Below the pieces are notes generated by a model that was not told the DNA's origin, ran no database searches, and saw nothing but the letters and a program-made list of their open reading frames with translations. From positions 1-19,953 of the forward strand of contig JAISSA010000149.1 of NCBI GenBank assembly GCA_031273365.1: 19,953 nt of DNA. The letters run 5' to 3'. Position numbers and translations under genes: made by a program. Shown piece by piece: positions 6,922 through 14,764 of this stretch. Numbering within the stretch: position 1 is the first letter of the stretch; the number at the start of each line of letters is the position of its first letter. Source of the DNA: Synergistaceae bacterium (GTDB lineage: Bacteria; Synergistota; Synergistia; Synergistales; Aminobacteriaceae).

Positions 6922-6934
6922 AATGGCATGACCC

Positions 6935-7354
6935 TCAGGCCTGCCGCGTTTCGGGCGCCGGACCGGTGTCGGTGACGACGTTCGCCCTGCGTTCGTAGGA
7001 GGAGATCATGTACTCGCTCCCCATCTTCAGGCACTTCACCGGACATATTTCCGTACACTGGGCGCAGAAGCAGCAACGGTCATTGTGAATGACGATTTTC
7101 TTCTCCCCGGGCAGATATTCCGTGGCGTTTGCCGGACACACCTTAATGCAGAGCCGACAGCCGATGCATTTGCTTCTGTCGTAACTGAGCCTGCCGCGAA
7201 AGCGTTTCCCCACCGGAACAGGCGGGCTGAGCGGCGCGTCCGGGTTGTTCATGACCTCGGTCAGCGACGGAGGCATGTGCACCGCCGGGAAGGGATTGGT
7301 CGCCACGCGCGAAAAAAGCTGCTTCAGAAGCTGCGGCACTATGCGTGTAATCAT
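6935..7354 (-). CDS. mbhN: Mbh hydrogenase ferredoxin-like subunit (NuoI-like, 2x[4Fe-4S])
   Basis: A 139-residue NuoI/TYKY-like iron-sulfur subunit, the last gene of the mbh operon. Two CxxCxxCxxxCP motifs are complete: C63, C66, C69, C73 and C94, C97, C100, C104. They give two [4Fe-4S] clusters that pass electrons from ferredoxin toward the small subunit. The N-terminus carries an amphipathic stretch (MITRIVPQLLKQLF) that likely anchors it on the membrane arm. GGGAGG lies in the 13-base gap after mbhM. It acts on the cytoplasmic side. The longer soluble tail (MISSYERRANVV) is of unknown role. Confidence 0.88.
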   Translation of the reverse strand: MITRIVPQLLKQLFSRVATNPFPAVHMPPSLTEVMNNPDAPLSPPVPVGKRFRGRLSYDRSKCIGCRLCIKVCPANATEYLPGEKKIVIHNDRCCFCAQCTEICPVKCLKMGSEYMISSYERRANVVTDTGPAPETRQA

Positions 7355-7367
7355 TGAATTCCCTCCC

Positions 7368-8372
7368 CTATCTCGCTATAACGTCGATGGAAAGCAAAAT
7401 CATCCCGGCGATGGAGAGCCCCGCGACCTTCATGATATAAAACTGCGAGGCCTGCCATATTTTGAGACGGCCGAACATCGTGCGCATGAGCGTCACGAAG
7501 ATCATCTGAACGACAAGCACCTTCGCCCAGAAAAAAATAAAATCGAAGATCGCCACGATGAAGCCGCTGACGCCAAGGAGGCTTCCGAGCGAGACGGGCA
7601 CGAAAAGGGCGGTCATAAACGTCGCCATGGCGAAGGACCGCAGCGCGAAGGTGAGCTTGAACAGGGCAAGGTTGACGCCGCTGTACTCGATGATGAGGCC
7701 GTCGAGAATTTCCGTTTTCGCCTCCGGAATGTCCATGGGCCCCTTCCCCAGCTCGCCCGGAACGACCAGCACCAGCGAAAGGAAGAGGCATATCAGCCCC
7801 ATAACGCCCGTTTTGCCGACGGCCTTCCAGACCGACACCGCGGCGAAGGGCTCGAGGCTGAACGGCTCGCCGGGCAAACCCAGCCTGTGGGCCACCCACG
7901 CCATGGTGCAGACCACGATCGCCAGAGGAAACTCGTAGCTCATCATCAGCGTTATCTCGCGGCCAGCGCCGATGGAGGCCAGGGGGTTGCCGCTGGCGAA
8001 CCCGCCCACGGCCATCAGGAGGCCGCTCATCGCGAGAAGGTAAACGATCAGCACCATGTCTCCCTCCGTCCCCAGAACCGGCGGGAAGGAGCCCGTCGGG
8101 ATATAAAGGAAGATCATGAGCGTCGTGACAAGCGTCAGCCATGGGGCCGTCATGAAGAAAAAGCGGGATGCGCGGCGGGGAACGATGTTCTCCTTGCCCA
8201 TAAGCTTCAGGATGTCGTATACCGGCTGCAACAGCGGGGGGCCATAACGACGCTGCATCTTCGCGTTGACGATGCGATCCGCGCCCTCGAACAGCAGGGC
8301 CAGAAGCACCACCAGCGCCAACAGCGGCATACCCGCGAAGATCTTCAAAAACAGGATGAACACAGAGATCAT
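7368..8372 (-). CDS. mbhM: Mbh hydrogenase membrane subunit (NuoH-like)
   Basis: A 334-residue, about eight-helix membrane protein of the NuoH/EchB/MbhM family, which joins the hydrogenase module to the ion-pumping membrane arm. Typical features are RRYGPPLLQPVYDILKLMGKE after the first helix, PLASIGAGREITLMMSYEFP in the middle, and the acidic loop DIPEAKTEILDGLIIEYSG, which matches the conserved glutamate-rich loop near the quinone-site equivalent. The ATG at 8372 overlaps the mbhL stop as ATGA, so translation is coupled. A longer frame upstream runs inside mbhL and is not real coding sequence. Confidence 0.9.
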   Translation of the reverse strand: MISVFILFLKIFAGMPLLALVVLLALLFEGADRIVNAKMQRRYGPPLLQPVYDILKLMGKENIVPRRASRFFFMTAPWLTLVTTLMIFLYIPTGSFPPVLGTEGDMVLIVYLLAMSGLLMAVGGFASGNPLASIGAGREITLMMSYEFPLAIVVCTMAWVAHRLGLPGEPFSLEPFAAVSVWKAVGKTGVMGLICLFLSLVLVVPGELGKGPMDIPEAKTEILDGLIIEYSGVNLALFKLTFALRSFAMATFMTALFVPVSLGSLLGVSGFIVAIFDFIFFWAKVLVVQMIFVTLMRTMFGRLKIWQASQFYIMKVAGLSIAGMILLSIDVIAR

Positions 8373-9631
8373 TGCTCTGCACCTCCCCCGGGCACATATT
8401 TCGATTTGAGCGATCCAAGCTCGAAGGTCTTCTGACGCGAGCGCTTCACCAGCTCCGACCTCGTGACGACCTCCGAGCGGTATTCGCGTTCGTCCGTGAC
8501 CAGCATCCGCTCCATGCAGGAAATACAGGGGTCGATGCTGTTGATGATCAGGGGCGCGTCGGCCAGCTCGTTGCCGCGAAACATGATGGGCCAGGAAACC
8601 GCGTTCGCGTAGGTCGGCGCCCGAACTTTCCACCATAAAACGTTGTCGACGCCGCCCTTCAGGCTCACGATATGCGTGTCGTCGCCGCGGGGCGCCTCGA
8701 TGATTCCCCATCCCGTGCCGTCGGCCTTCTTCAGGGAGGCCATGACCTTGTTGAGGTTCGCCTCTTCGACGAACGGGCCCTCGGGCAGTCCGTCCAATAT
8801 TTTCTCGATGATGTCGAGCGACTGATAAACCTCGAGCACGCGGACCGCAAAGCGGTCGAGAACGTCGCCGTGCGCCTCTCCGAAATAGTCCTGCGGCACG
8901 ACGGGCTCGACGTCGAAGTCCGCGTAGGCCTCATAGGGCGAACTTTTACGCAGGTCGATCCTCAGGCCGCTGGCGCGCGCCGTCGGCCCCACGGCGCTGT
9001 AGCGAACCGCCTCGTCCCGCGTCAGGACCCCGACGTTCCTCATGCGCGCCTGAGCCACGGGATCTTCCATAACGATCTCTCTGAAGGGCGTAAATTCCTG
9101 ACGATAGTACCGGACCATCCCGCGCAGCGCCTTCTCCAGCTCCGGCGTGACGTCCCAGCGCACTCCCCCGAAAGTGGCGACGCCGTAGTTGACGCGGTTT
9201 CCGGAAAGCAGCTCCAGCACATCCATAACACGTTCGCGCATCTGCATACCCAAATGAAACGCGGAGTCGAAGCCGATGGTGTAACAGGCCACCCCCGACC
9301 ACAGAAGGTGGGAATGGACGCGCTCCAGCTCCAGCACAAGGCTGCGAATATACTGACCGCGGACCGGAACGTTCATCTGCGCCAGGTCCTCGACCGCGCG
9401 AATAAAGCATATGACGTGACTGAATGAACAGATGCCGCATATGCGCTCCGAGAGATAAATGACCTGAATGGGGTTCCGCTCGCGCGCCATGAACTCGATG
9501 CCGCGATGGATCGCGCCCGGGCGCACCCGCGCGTTGACGATGCGTTCTCCTTCCAGCTCCAGCCACGCCGTAATCGGTTCCTTCAGGCCGACATGCACCG
9601 GTCCGACCGGTATTGTATAGGTTGTCGACAT
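8369..9631 (-). CDS. mbhL: Group 4 [NiFe]-hydrogenase large (catalytic) subunit
   Basis: A 420-residue catalytic subunit of the NuoD/EchE/MbhL family. Both nickel-binding cysteine pairs are present: RICGICSFSH (C65, C68, with H72) near the N-terminus and DPCISCMER (C369, C372) near the C-terminus. It should therefore be a true H2-evolving hydrogenase rather than the Mbs sulfur-reducing relative, which lacks a full set. A 45-residue tail follows R375; whether a maturation protease cleaves it cannot be seen here. GGAGG lies 8 bases before the ATG, and the stop overlaps mbhM. It sits in the cytoplasmic peripheral arm with MbhJ, MbhK and MbhN. No maturation (hyp) genes are in the window. Confidence 0.94.
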   Translation of the reverse strand: MSTTYTIPVGPVHVGLKEPITAWLELEGERIVNARVRPGAIHRGIEFMARERNPIQVIYLSERICGICSFSHVICFIRAVEDLAQMNVPVRGQYIRSLVLELERVHSHLLWSGVACYTIGFDSAFHLGMQMRERVMDVLELLSGNRVNYGVATFGGVRWDVTPELEKALRGMVRYYRQEFTPFREIVMEDPVAQARMRNVGVLTRDEAVRYSAVGPTARASGLRIDLRKSSPYEAYADFDVEPVVPQDYFGEAHGDVLDRFAVRVLEVYQSLDIIEKILDGLPEGPFVEEANLNKVMASLKKADGTGWGIIEAPRGDDTHIVSLKGGVDNVLWWKVRAPTYANAVSWPIMFRGNELADAPLIINSIDPCISCMERMLVTDEREYRSEVVTRSELVKRSRQKTFELGSLKSKYVPGGGAEQ

Positions 9632-9657
9632 TTGCTATTCCTCCTGCATATCCGGCT

Positions 9658-10281
9658 CTAACTCAGCTCTCGAAGAGCTTCGAGAGCTGGCCCGACGCCG
9701 TCGCGCCGCCATGGTTTGATTTCTTCATTCCAGTCCTCCGGAAGGAAGACCAGCGCACTGTTCGGCAGGCCGACAAACTCGACCCCGAGCATCTCGTGCA
9801 TCTCGCGTTCACTGTACTCCGAACCGGGAAGAAGGTCAAAAATCGAGGGGACGGAGAGGTCGCCTTTCGGCACGCGAACCGACAGCGTCACCCCCATGCG
9901 CCCGCAGCGCGAACGCTGAAAGAGCGAGAAATGATAGTGAAGCAGGACCGAGTCTTCCTGGGGTTTTTCCTGATTCTGACCATCCGGATTCTGGTCCTGA
10001 GCCTGACTCTGAGTCTGAGTCTGAACGGCGTCGGCGATCCCGACGTCGTCGCCGGAGATCACGTGGAAGTCGACGAAGTCGTACTCGAACAGAAAGTCCA
10101 GAAAGGGGCGAAACGCCGTCCGGGAAATTTCGATCCACAGATCGCGGCTCTGAACCTCGTTCAAACTTCCTCCTCTGTGCTCGCGGACGTCCAGCCTCAC
10201 GATGTCGTCCGCGAATTTCGCCTTCAACGCGGCGACCAGGGTCTCGCAGTCCACGGCCATTTTTTTGAATTTGGAGGTCAC
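9658..10281 (-). CDS. mbhK: Mbh hydrogenase NuoC-like (30 kDa) subunit with Q-rich insert
   Basis: A 207-residue subunit of the complex I 30-kDa (NuoC) family, a structural part of the peripheral arm next to MbhL. The family signature is clear near the C-terminus: GSEYSEREMHEMLGVEFVGL. The start is a GTG at 10281 overlapping the mbhJ stop (GTGA), with a GGGGGGTGG stretch upstream; an ATG at 10260 is the alternative. Residues of about 87-109 are a glutamine-rich, low-complexity stretch (TQTQSQAQDQ) between the beta strand FHVISGDD and LLHYHFSLF, encoded by an obvious short repeat. This is not normal for the family and lies where a surface loop would be. The gap to mbhL is 26 bases. Confidence 0.87.
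   Translation of the reverse strand: MTSKFKKMAVDCETLVAALKAKFADDIVRLDVREHRGGSLNEVQSRDLWIEISRTAFRPFLDFLFEYDFVDFHVISGDDVGIADAVQTQTQSQAQDQNPDGQNQEKPQEDSVLLHYHFSLFQRSRCGRMGVTLSVRVPKGDLSVPSIFDLLPGSEYSEREMHEMLGVEFVGLPNSALVFLPEDWNEEIKPWRRDGVGPALEALRELS
9955..10030. repeat. hexamer-like short repeat inside mbhK
   Basis: On the plus strand a run of TCTGAG/CCTGAC-type units (CTGAGCCTGACTCTGAGTCT and on, 9997-10027) forms a short imperfect tandem repeat. On the coding strand it gives CAG-rich codons and the Gln-rich loop of MbhK. It is a candidate site for slippage. Confidence 0.7.
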
Positions 10282-10793
10282 AACGCCACCCCCCCAGCCG
10301 CCTCGGCTTCTTTCATCGCTTCGGCTTCCTGCGCCTCTTCTTTTTTGTCCGGCTTTTTGCCCAGCCCCTCGAGCTTCAGCACGGCCTTCGTGACGCCCTC
10401 GATGACGGCCTCCGGGCGCGGGGCGCACCCGTGCACGTAGACGTCGACCGGGATGATGTTGTCCACAGGCCCGTCGAGATTGTAGGATTTATAGAAAACA
10501 TCCCCGGAGCACCCGCAGTTTCCGACCACCACCACGACCTTCGGGTCGGGCATCTGATGGTAAATGCGCTTCAGCTTCTCGTGCATGAAATGGGTTACGG
10601 GACCGGTCACGATCAAAACGTCCGCGTGACGCGGAGTGCCCACCAGCTTCATGCCGAAGCGCTCGATATCGTACCGGGGGCCCAGCGTTGCGACAACCTC
10701 GATATCACAGCCGTTACAGGAACCGGAGTTGCACGTCGTCACCCATAGAGAACGCGGCAATATCCTGAGTATATCCATATCGAAAGATTTCAT
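10278..10793 (-). CDS. mbhJ: Group 4 [NiFe]-hydrogenase small subunit
   Basis: A 171-residue NuoB/EchC-like subunit that carries the proximal [4Fe-4S] cluster beside the NiFe site. Cluster ligands are visible: TTCNSGSCNGCDIEV (C26 and C29, with C21 nearby), GNCGCSGDVF (C93, C95) and VHGCAPRPEA (C123). The ATG at 10793 has GGGGGG 9-10 bases upstream. The gap after mbhI is 47 bases, the largest inside the operon, but shows no terminator. The last 25 residues are a charged, repetitive K/E/A tail (KKPDKKEEAQEAEAMKEAEA) not needed for the family fold. The stop overlaps mbhK. Confidence 0.93.
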   Translation of the reverse strand: MKSFDMDILRILPRSLWVTTCNSGSCNGCDIEVVATLGPRYDIERFGMKLVGTPRHADVLIVTGPVTHFMHEKLKRIYHQMPDPKVVVVVGNCGCSGDVFYKSYNLDGPVDNIIPVDVYVHGCAPRPEAVIEGVTKAVLKLEGLGKKPDKKEEAQEAEAMKEAEAAGGVAL

Positions 10794-10840
10794 TTTTATT
10801 CGCCCCCCAAATCCGGAAAATCTCGAATGTCAACCGGGTA

Positions 10841-11179
10841 TTACAGAAGAATCAGAAGCCCGACCAGCGCCGCGGTCACGACGAAATATCCGGCATAGTC
10901 GGAGGCGTTTCCGCTGTGGAAGGCCAAAAGAATCCGATACAGCGGCTCCATGGCGACGCGAAATCCCCAATAGGACGACGAGGCGGGAACCGATATTTGG
11001 GCCCCGTCTTCGGGGACCTCGTTGCCGGACCAGTAAATTTCGTCCTGGTCGGAGTTGCGCTTGTAATCCATCCTCCCGAGAGAGCGAACCCACAGGACGA
11101 AGAAAGAGATCAGCGCAAAGAAAAAAAACCAGGTAAAAACGTCCCAGTACCCAAATCCGGAGGTTACCTGTCCCCACAT
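10841..11179 (-). CDS. mbhI: Mbh hydrogenase small membrane subunit MbhI
   Basis: A 112-residue membrane protein at the position of MbhI, which links the Mrp-like and hydrogenase membrane modules in the Mbh complex. It has one hydrophobic segment near residues 13-32 (DVFTWFFFFALISFFVLWVR) and one at the C-terminus (YFVVTAALVGLLILL), separated by a charged loop. The ATG at 11179 starts one base after the mbhH stop, and GGAGGA lies 7 bases upstream. A longer frame starting at 11221 runs inside mbhH and is less likely. Assignment rests mainly on gene order and topology, since MbhI sequences are poorly conserved. The length is close to the archaeal protein as I recall it. Confidence 0.75.
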   Translation of the reverse strand: MWGQVTSGFGYWDVFTWFFFFALISFFVLWVRSLGRMDYKRNSDQDEIYWSGNEVPEDGAQISVPASSSYWGFRVAMEPLYRILLAFHSGNASDYAGYFVVTAALVGLLILL

Positions 11180-11180
11180 C

Positions 11181-12746
11181 TCACATTCCTCCCCCCATGA
11201 CCGCGCGAATATATCCCTCATGGTCCACGAGGGCCTCGGCCGCTTTCGTAAAAACGTTGTTCATGAACCAGCCTGGAAACAGGGAGAGCAGCAGAGTCAC
11301 CACCGTGAGAACCATCATCCCCGTCAGCATCCCCGCGGGAACCTCGCGCACCGCGATGAATTTCGTCTTCGCCGGGCCCAGAAACGCGGACTGAAAGACC
11401 TTGACGAAGGACGCGAGGGTCAGCACGGAGGTGATCATGGCGATGGCCGGCAACAGAGGATGCACCACAAAGCTGGACTCGTAGATCAGCAGCTTGGAGA
11501 CGAAGCCATTGAACGGAGGAAGCCCGGAGATGGCCGCGGCCGCCACGACGAACATGCCCGTGGTCCAGGGCATGTTGCGCGCCAGTCCTCCCATTTTATC
11601 CAGGTCGCGCGTGCCCGTCGCGTAGTAGAGAGACCCCGCGCACAGGAAGAGCAGCGCCTTGTAAATGGAGTAGTTCATGACGTGGAAAAGTCCGCCCTTC
11701 ATGGCGGTGAGGCCGTAAGCCGCCGCGTTTCCCCGGCCGTCCAGCGCCAGAAGTCCCACGCCCATCGCAAGCAGCATGTATCCGACCTGAGAGATCGAAT
11801 GGTAACCCATCAGGCGCTTGATTTCGTGCTGCACGACGGCCATCATGACGCCGAAAAACATCGACATGCAGCCCAGAACGATCAGGATCCAGCCAACCGT
11901 CCCCTCCCGCGCGACGCCGGGAAAGATGGAGTAGCAGACGCGTATCAGGCCATAGAAGGAGGCCTGGCTGACCGTCACCAGAAGGCAGGTCACGCCGCTC
12001 GGGGTCTCGGCATAGGCGTCGGGCATCCACGCGTGCATCGGAAACGCGCCGCACTTGAAGGCCAGGATGGAGATGATCAGGGCAAGGACGACGCGGTCGA
12101 GCGTCCCGGTGCGCGCCATGGCCGCCAGCGCGCTCATGTTCAGGGCGTTGTACCTGCCGTAAAGCGTCCCGATGGCGATGAGAAGCAGAAGCGCCGCCAC
12201 CTGGGAAACCAGCATGTACTTGTAGCTGGCCTCGATGGTCTCGGGCTTGTCCCTCCAGAAGGCGATGAGGCCGAAAGAGGCGATCGAGGACACCTCCACG
12301 AAGACGAAAAAGTTGAACAGGTCGCCCGTGGCGCACATCCCCAGCGCCCCGGCGGTCATCAGGAAATAAAGCGACAGAAAACGTTTCCACCCGGAAAAGC
12401 GGTCCATGTAATTGATGGAAAAGACCGAACCCGCAAACGCCGCGAGCGCGATGCAGAGGATCAGAAGCGCGCCGAACGCGTCGATCTCGAAGAGAATGCG
12501 CACGGGATAGGTCATCCCGGAGGGAAGCGTCAGGGCAAAATTTTCTCCCCCCATAACGTACACCAGAATCTGTCCGCCGAAGACGCTCATGCCGATGGAG
12601 ACGGCGATCACAAGGGTCAGCAGGGAGAAGAACACGAAAAACACGTTGCGCACCACTCTGCCAAAGGACGCGACAAGAGGTGTGAGAAACGCCCCCAGGA
12701 GGGGAACCATCACGAGAAACGCCGGAAGATGCTCATGCAGTTTCAT
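11181..12746 (-). CDS. mbhH: Mbh hydrogenase MrpD/NuoN-like ion-translocating subunit
   Basis: A 521-residue antiporter-like protein with about fourteen membrane helices, of the MrpD/NuoL-N proton-conducting family. Typical stretches are LSLYFLMTAGALGMCATGDL, VFVEVSSIASFGLIAFWR, then AFKCGAFPMHAWMPDAYAET and HSISQVGYMLLAMGVG. They supply the conserved glutamate in VEVSS and the channel lysines (including the lysine in AFKCGAFPMH). It is the large ion-pumping subunit in the membrane arm, predicted to move Na+ or H+ when ferredoxin electrons reduce protons. The ATG at 12746 overlaps the mbhG stop (ATGA). Confidence 0.92.
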   Translation of the reverse strand: MKLHEHLPAFLVMVPLLGAFLTPLVASFGRVVRNVFFVFFSLLTLVIAVSIGMSVFGGQILVYVMGGENFALTLPSGMTYPVRILFEIDAFGALLILCIALAAFAGSVFSINYMDRFSGWKRFLSLYFLMTAGALGMCATGDLFNFFVFVEVSSIASFGLIAFWRDKPETIEASYKYMLVSQVAALLLLIAIGTLYGRYNALNMSALAAMARTGTLDRVVLALIISILAFKCGAFPMHAWMPDAYAETPSGVTCLLVTVSQASFYGLIRVCYSIFPGVAREGTVGWILIVLGCMSMFFGVMMAVVQHEIKRLMGYHSISQVGYMLLAMGVGLLALDGRGNAAAYGLTAMKGGLFHVMNYSIYKALLFLCAGSLYYATGTRDLDKMGGLARNMPWTTGMFVVAAAAISGLPPFNGFVSKLLIYESSFVVHPLLPAIAMITSVLTLASFVKVFQSAFLGPAKTKFIAVREVPAGMLTGMMVLTVVTLLLSLFPGWFMNNVFTKAAEALVDHEGYIRAVMGGGM

Positions 12747-13120
12747 CCCCGTAACCTCCTGATTTCGTCGATATTCAGCGTCCCGTAGTGCTTATGGATC
12801 AAAATGATCAGAGAGAGCATCAGCGCCGTCGTGGCAAGCGCGATGACGATCGCGGTGAGCGTCAGGCACTGCGGCGTGGGCAGCACCATGCCCTTTTCCG
12901 CTCCCTTCAGATAGTAGATGGGAATGCTTCCTCCGTCGCGATAACCGAGCAGGACCAGAAACAGGTTCACGGAGGACCCGAGAATCGCGACCGCGATGCA
13001 GATTTTGATCAGATTCTTCTGGGTCAGAATCGCGGTGAGCGCCATCAGGACCAGAAGGGCGACGACGAAATACGGGGCGTTGCCCACGGAATCCAGCGTT
13101 TTAACGATCGAATCGGTCAT
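12743..13120 (-). CDS. mbhG: Mbh hydrogenase MrpC/NuoK-like subunit
   Basis: A 125-residue, three-helix membrane subunit of the MnhC/MrpC (NuoK-like) family. The first helix YFVVALLVLMALTAILTQKN, the second (LIKICIAVAILGSSVNLFLV) and LTLTAIVIALATTALMLSLI match the family pattern. The start at 13120 overlaps the end of mbhF by 20 bases; a longer frame from 13216 lies inside mbhF and is rejected. It is expected to sit next to MbhH and complete the half-channel set of the antiporter-like module. Confidence 0.9.
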   Translation of the reverse strand: MTDSIVKTLDSVGNAPYFVVALLVLMALTAILTQKNLIKICIAVAILGSSVNLFLVLLGYRDGGSIPIYYLKGAEKGMVLPTPQCLTLTAIVIALATTALMLSLIILIHKHYGTLNIDEIRRLRG

Positions 13121-13589
13121 GACCGCGCTCCCCTCCCATCCCGGCGCCCGTATCGACCAGCCGGATGCTGCTGTACATATAAACGATGACCAGCGACAGC
13201 GCGCCGACGACCTCACAGCCGACGGCGATGTTCATCAGCGAAATGGTGCCGCTCCATGGAATCCAGTTGGAGAGCGGCGCGCCTCCCTCGGGGATTGCCA
13301 GAGAGTTGTAGAAAAAGGAGTTGGGAAACCCCACGCAGCCGAAGATGAAGAAGGCCATCAGGCCCACAAACTCCAAAAAACCGTACAGCCCCTCCCGCAC
13401 CCAGGACAAAAACCTCCTGCCGCCGTAGGCCACCAATAAAAAGCTGAGGAACGTGGCGACGATGGCGCCGCCCTGAAACCCGCCCCCCGGCGTATTGTGT
13501 CCGTTGTTGATGACGTAAACGCCGAAGACGATCATAAACCACGCGAAAACATCGCATACAGACGTCACTATTACGGATAACGGCTTCAT
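13101..13589 (-). CDS. mbhF: Mbh hydrogenase MrpB-like subunit
   Basis: A 162-residue membrane subunit of the MnhB/MrpB family. The diagnostic stretch is YVINNGHNTPGGGFQGGAIV, which contains the conserved HNTPGGGFQGG loop, followed by helices around AFFIFGCVGFPNSFF and MNIAVGCEVVGALSLVIVYM. The ATG at 13589 overlaps the mbhE stop (ATGA); the frame extends upstream to 13631 but that part lies in mbhE. It belongs to the Na+/H+ antiporter-like half of the complex. Confidence 0.91.
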   Translation of the reverse strand: MKPLSVIVTSVCDVFAWFMIVFGVYVINNGHNTPGGGFQGGAIVATFLSFLLVAYGGRRFLSWVREGLYGFLEFVGLMAFFIFGCVGFPNSFFYNSLAIPEGGAPLSNWIPWSGTISLMNIAVGCEVVGALSLVIVYMYSSIRLVDTGAGMGGERGHDRFDR

Positions 13590-13858
13590 TCCTGCTTCCC
13601 TCCATCCCGGAAGAGCGCGCCTATGGAACACAGCGCCGTAAAAAGCACCGCGGCCTCCCCCAGCGTGTCGAACCCTCTGAAATCAAAAACCATTGAAGTC
13701 ACTACATTCTGAGCCGATCGATCGCGGGGGGCGTGCTGCAGAATGTAGTCGTCCATCGCCGTATCGGAGGGAACCCCAAAGGGGTGAATCGCCTCGAACG
13801 TCCCGCTCAGCAGGCCGGCCAGCACGATGACCGCGACGACGAAAATCGTCCTTTTCAT
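13586..13858 (-). CDS. mbhE: Mbh hydrogenase subunit MbhE (MrpA C-terminal-like)
   Basis: A 90-residue membrane protein. It starts with an N-terminal helix (MKRTIFVVAVIVLAGLLSG) and ends with VVTSMVFDFRGFDTLGEAAV. The VFDFRGFDTLGE motif is the hallmark of the end of large MrpA antiporters, and in Mbh operons it is a separate short gene. The middle loop probably faces outside. The ATG overlaps the mbhD stop (ATGA). Confidence 0.85.
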   Translation of the reverse strand: MKRTIFVVAVIVLAGLLSGTFEAIHPFGVPSDTAMDDYILQHAPRDRSAQNVVTSMVFDFRGFDTLGEAAVLFTALCSIGALFRDGGKQE

Positions 13859-14109
13859 GGCTTCTCCCTCCTGTTTCGATCGCGAACCGCGCGAAGGGTG
13901 ATGATAAAAATCGTCGTCGAAAGCCCCGCGCCGATGGCGGCCTCCGCGATGGCCACGTCGGGCGCCCTCAGGATGTAGAACTCCAGGGCGAGCAGAAGGC
14001 TGAAGATTCCAAGGGAAATTATGGAATGAAGAAGGTTTCTGAACCAGAGCGCCATAAAGGCGGAAAGAAGAAGCATGAGCAGAACGGGAACATGCAGTGC
14101 GGGATTCAC
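13855..14109 (-). CDS. mbhD: Mbh hydrogenase subunit MbhD (MrpA-like, DUF4040 type)
   Basis: An 84-residue, three-helix membrane protein. FRNLLHSIISLGIFSLLLAL and FYILRAPDVAIAEAAIGAGL match the conserved MrpA segment found as a separate gene (MbhD) in hydrogenases of this type. The AIAEAAIGAG motif supplies the conserved glutamate. The start is a GTG at 14109 overlapping the mbhC stop (GTGA), with a G-rich ribosome site upstream inside mbhC. A longer frame reaching 14379 lies in mbhC and has no membrane character, so it is rejected. Confidence 0.87.
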   Translation of the reverse strand: MNPALHVPVLLMLLLSAFMALWFRNLLHSIISLGIFSLLLALEFYILRAPDVAIAEAAIGAGLSTTIFIITLRAVRDRNRREKP

Positions 14110-14498
14110 AGCGCCACCCCCCCCCTCTGTCTGGTCATCTCCTTTTCCATGTCCTCGAGAGAGTCGACGATGGCCGGTTCCGGCAGGATGCCGCTGCGGT
14201 GCGCGGCCCGCGCCAGAGCGTGGGCTCCGGCGGGGTTCGAGATCAGCAGAACGACCGCCGCGATCAGGACGTGAATGAACAGAACCAGAAAACGGCTTTC
14301 TCCCTCCACGGCCATAAAGCGGATGATCGAGTACAGCAGAAGAGCGAAAGCGATAAAAAGCGTCCCGAACGTGGTGCACTTCGTCGCGCCATGGAGGCGC
14401 GTGTAGACGTCGGGGAAACGATAGAGGGACACCGCCCCCAGGCAGTTGAAAACAACGCTGACCAGAAGGAGAAGGCCGACGAAAAAGGCCAGCAGCAT
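14106..14498 (-). CDS. mbhC: Mbh hydrogenase MrpG-like subunit
   Basis: A 130-residue membrane subunit of the MnhG/MrpG family. The core LGAVSLYRFPDVYTRLHGAT followed by KCTTFGTLFIAFALLL is diagnostic. Three helices are visible, ending at IAAVVLLISNPAGAHALARA. The last 25 residues (SLEDMEKEMTRQRGGVAL) form a charged tail. The ATG shares one base with the mbhB stop (TAATG). Confidence 0.9.
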   Translation of the reverse strand: MLLAFFVGLLLLVSVVFNCLGAVSLYRFPDVYTRLHGATKCTTFGTLFIAFALLLYSIIRFMAVEGESRFLVLFIHVLIAAVVLLISNPAGAHALARAAHRSGILPEPAIVDSLEDMEKEMTRQRGGVAL

Positions 14499-14764
14499 TA
14501 AAATCCCCCCTCGAGGTGGCGCGCGAAGTAAAGGGTGCTCACAAAGGAAAGCGCCATGTACACGATCGCCACGTCCACCATGACGACCGAGTCGTACACC
14601 GCCCCCAGCAGCAGCATAATTCCCGACACCAGCGTGTTGATCACGTCGAGGGCGATCAGACGATCCGCCGTCGTCGGGCCGACGATGAGCCGCCCGGACA
14701 CCAGGATGACCAGCAGGGCCATAATCAGGGCCATGCCGACAAAGAGATATTGACTCGCGCTCAT
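14498..14764 (-). CDS. mbhB: Mbh hydrogenase MrpF-like subunit
   Basis: An 88-residue, three-helix membrane subunit of the MnhF/MrpF family. GRLIVGPTTADRLIALDVIN is the conserved segment, followed by LVSGIMLLLGAVYDSVVMVD and VAIVYMALSFVSTLYFARHL. The start at 14764 (ATGA overlap with mbhA) is preferred, with AGGAGG 8 bases upstream; a frame from 14785 is longer but lies inside mbhA. Confidence 0.9.
   Translation of the reverse strand: MSASQYLFVGMALIMALLVILVSGRLIVGPTTADRLIALDVINTLVSGIMLLLGAVYDSVVMVDVAIVYMALSFVSTLYFARHLEGGF

Noticed and set aside
11220..12788. Open frame of 522 codons on the plus strand opposite mbhH
   Set aside because: Highly charged, repeat-like composition opposite a well-supported fourteen-helix membrane protein; antisense artefact.
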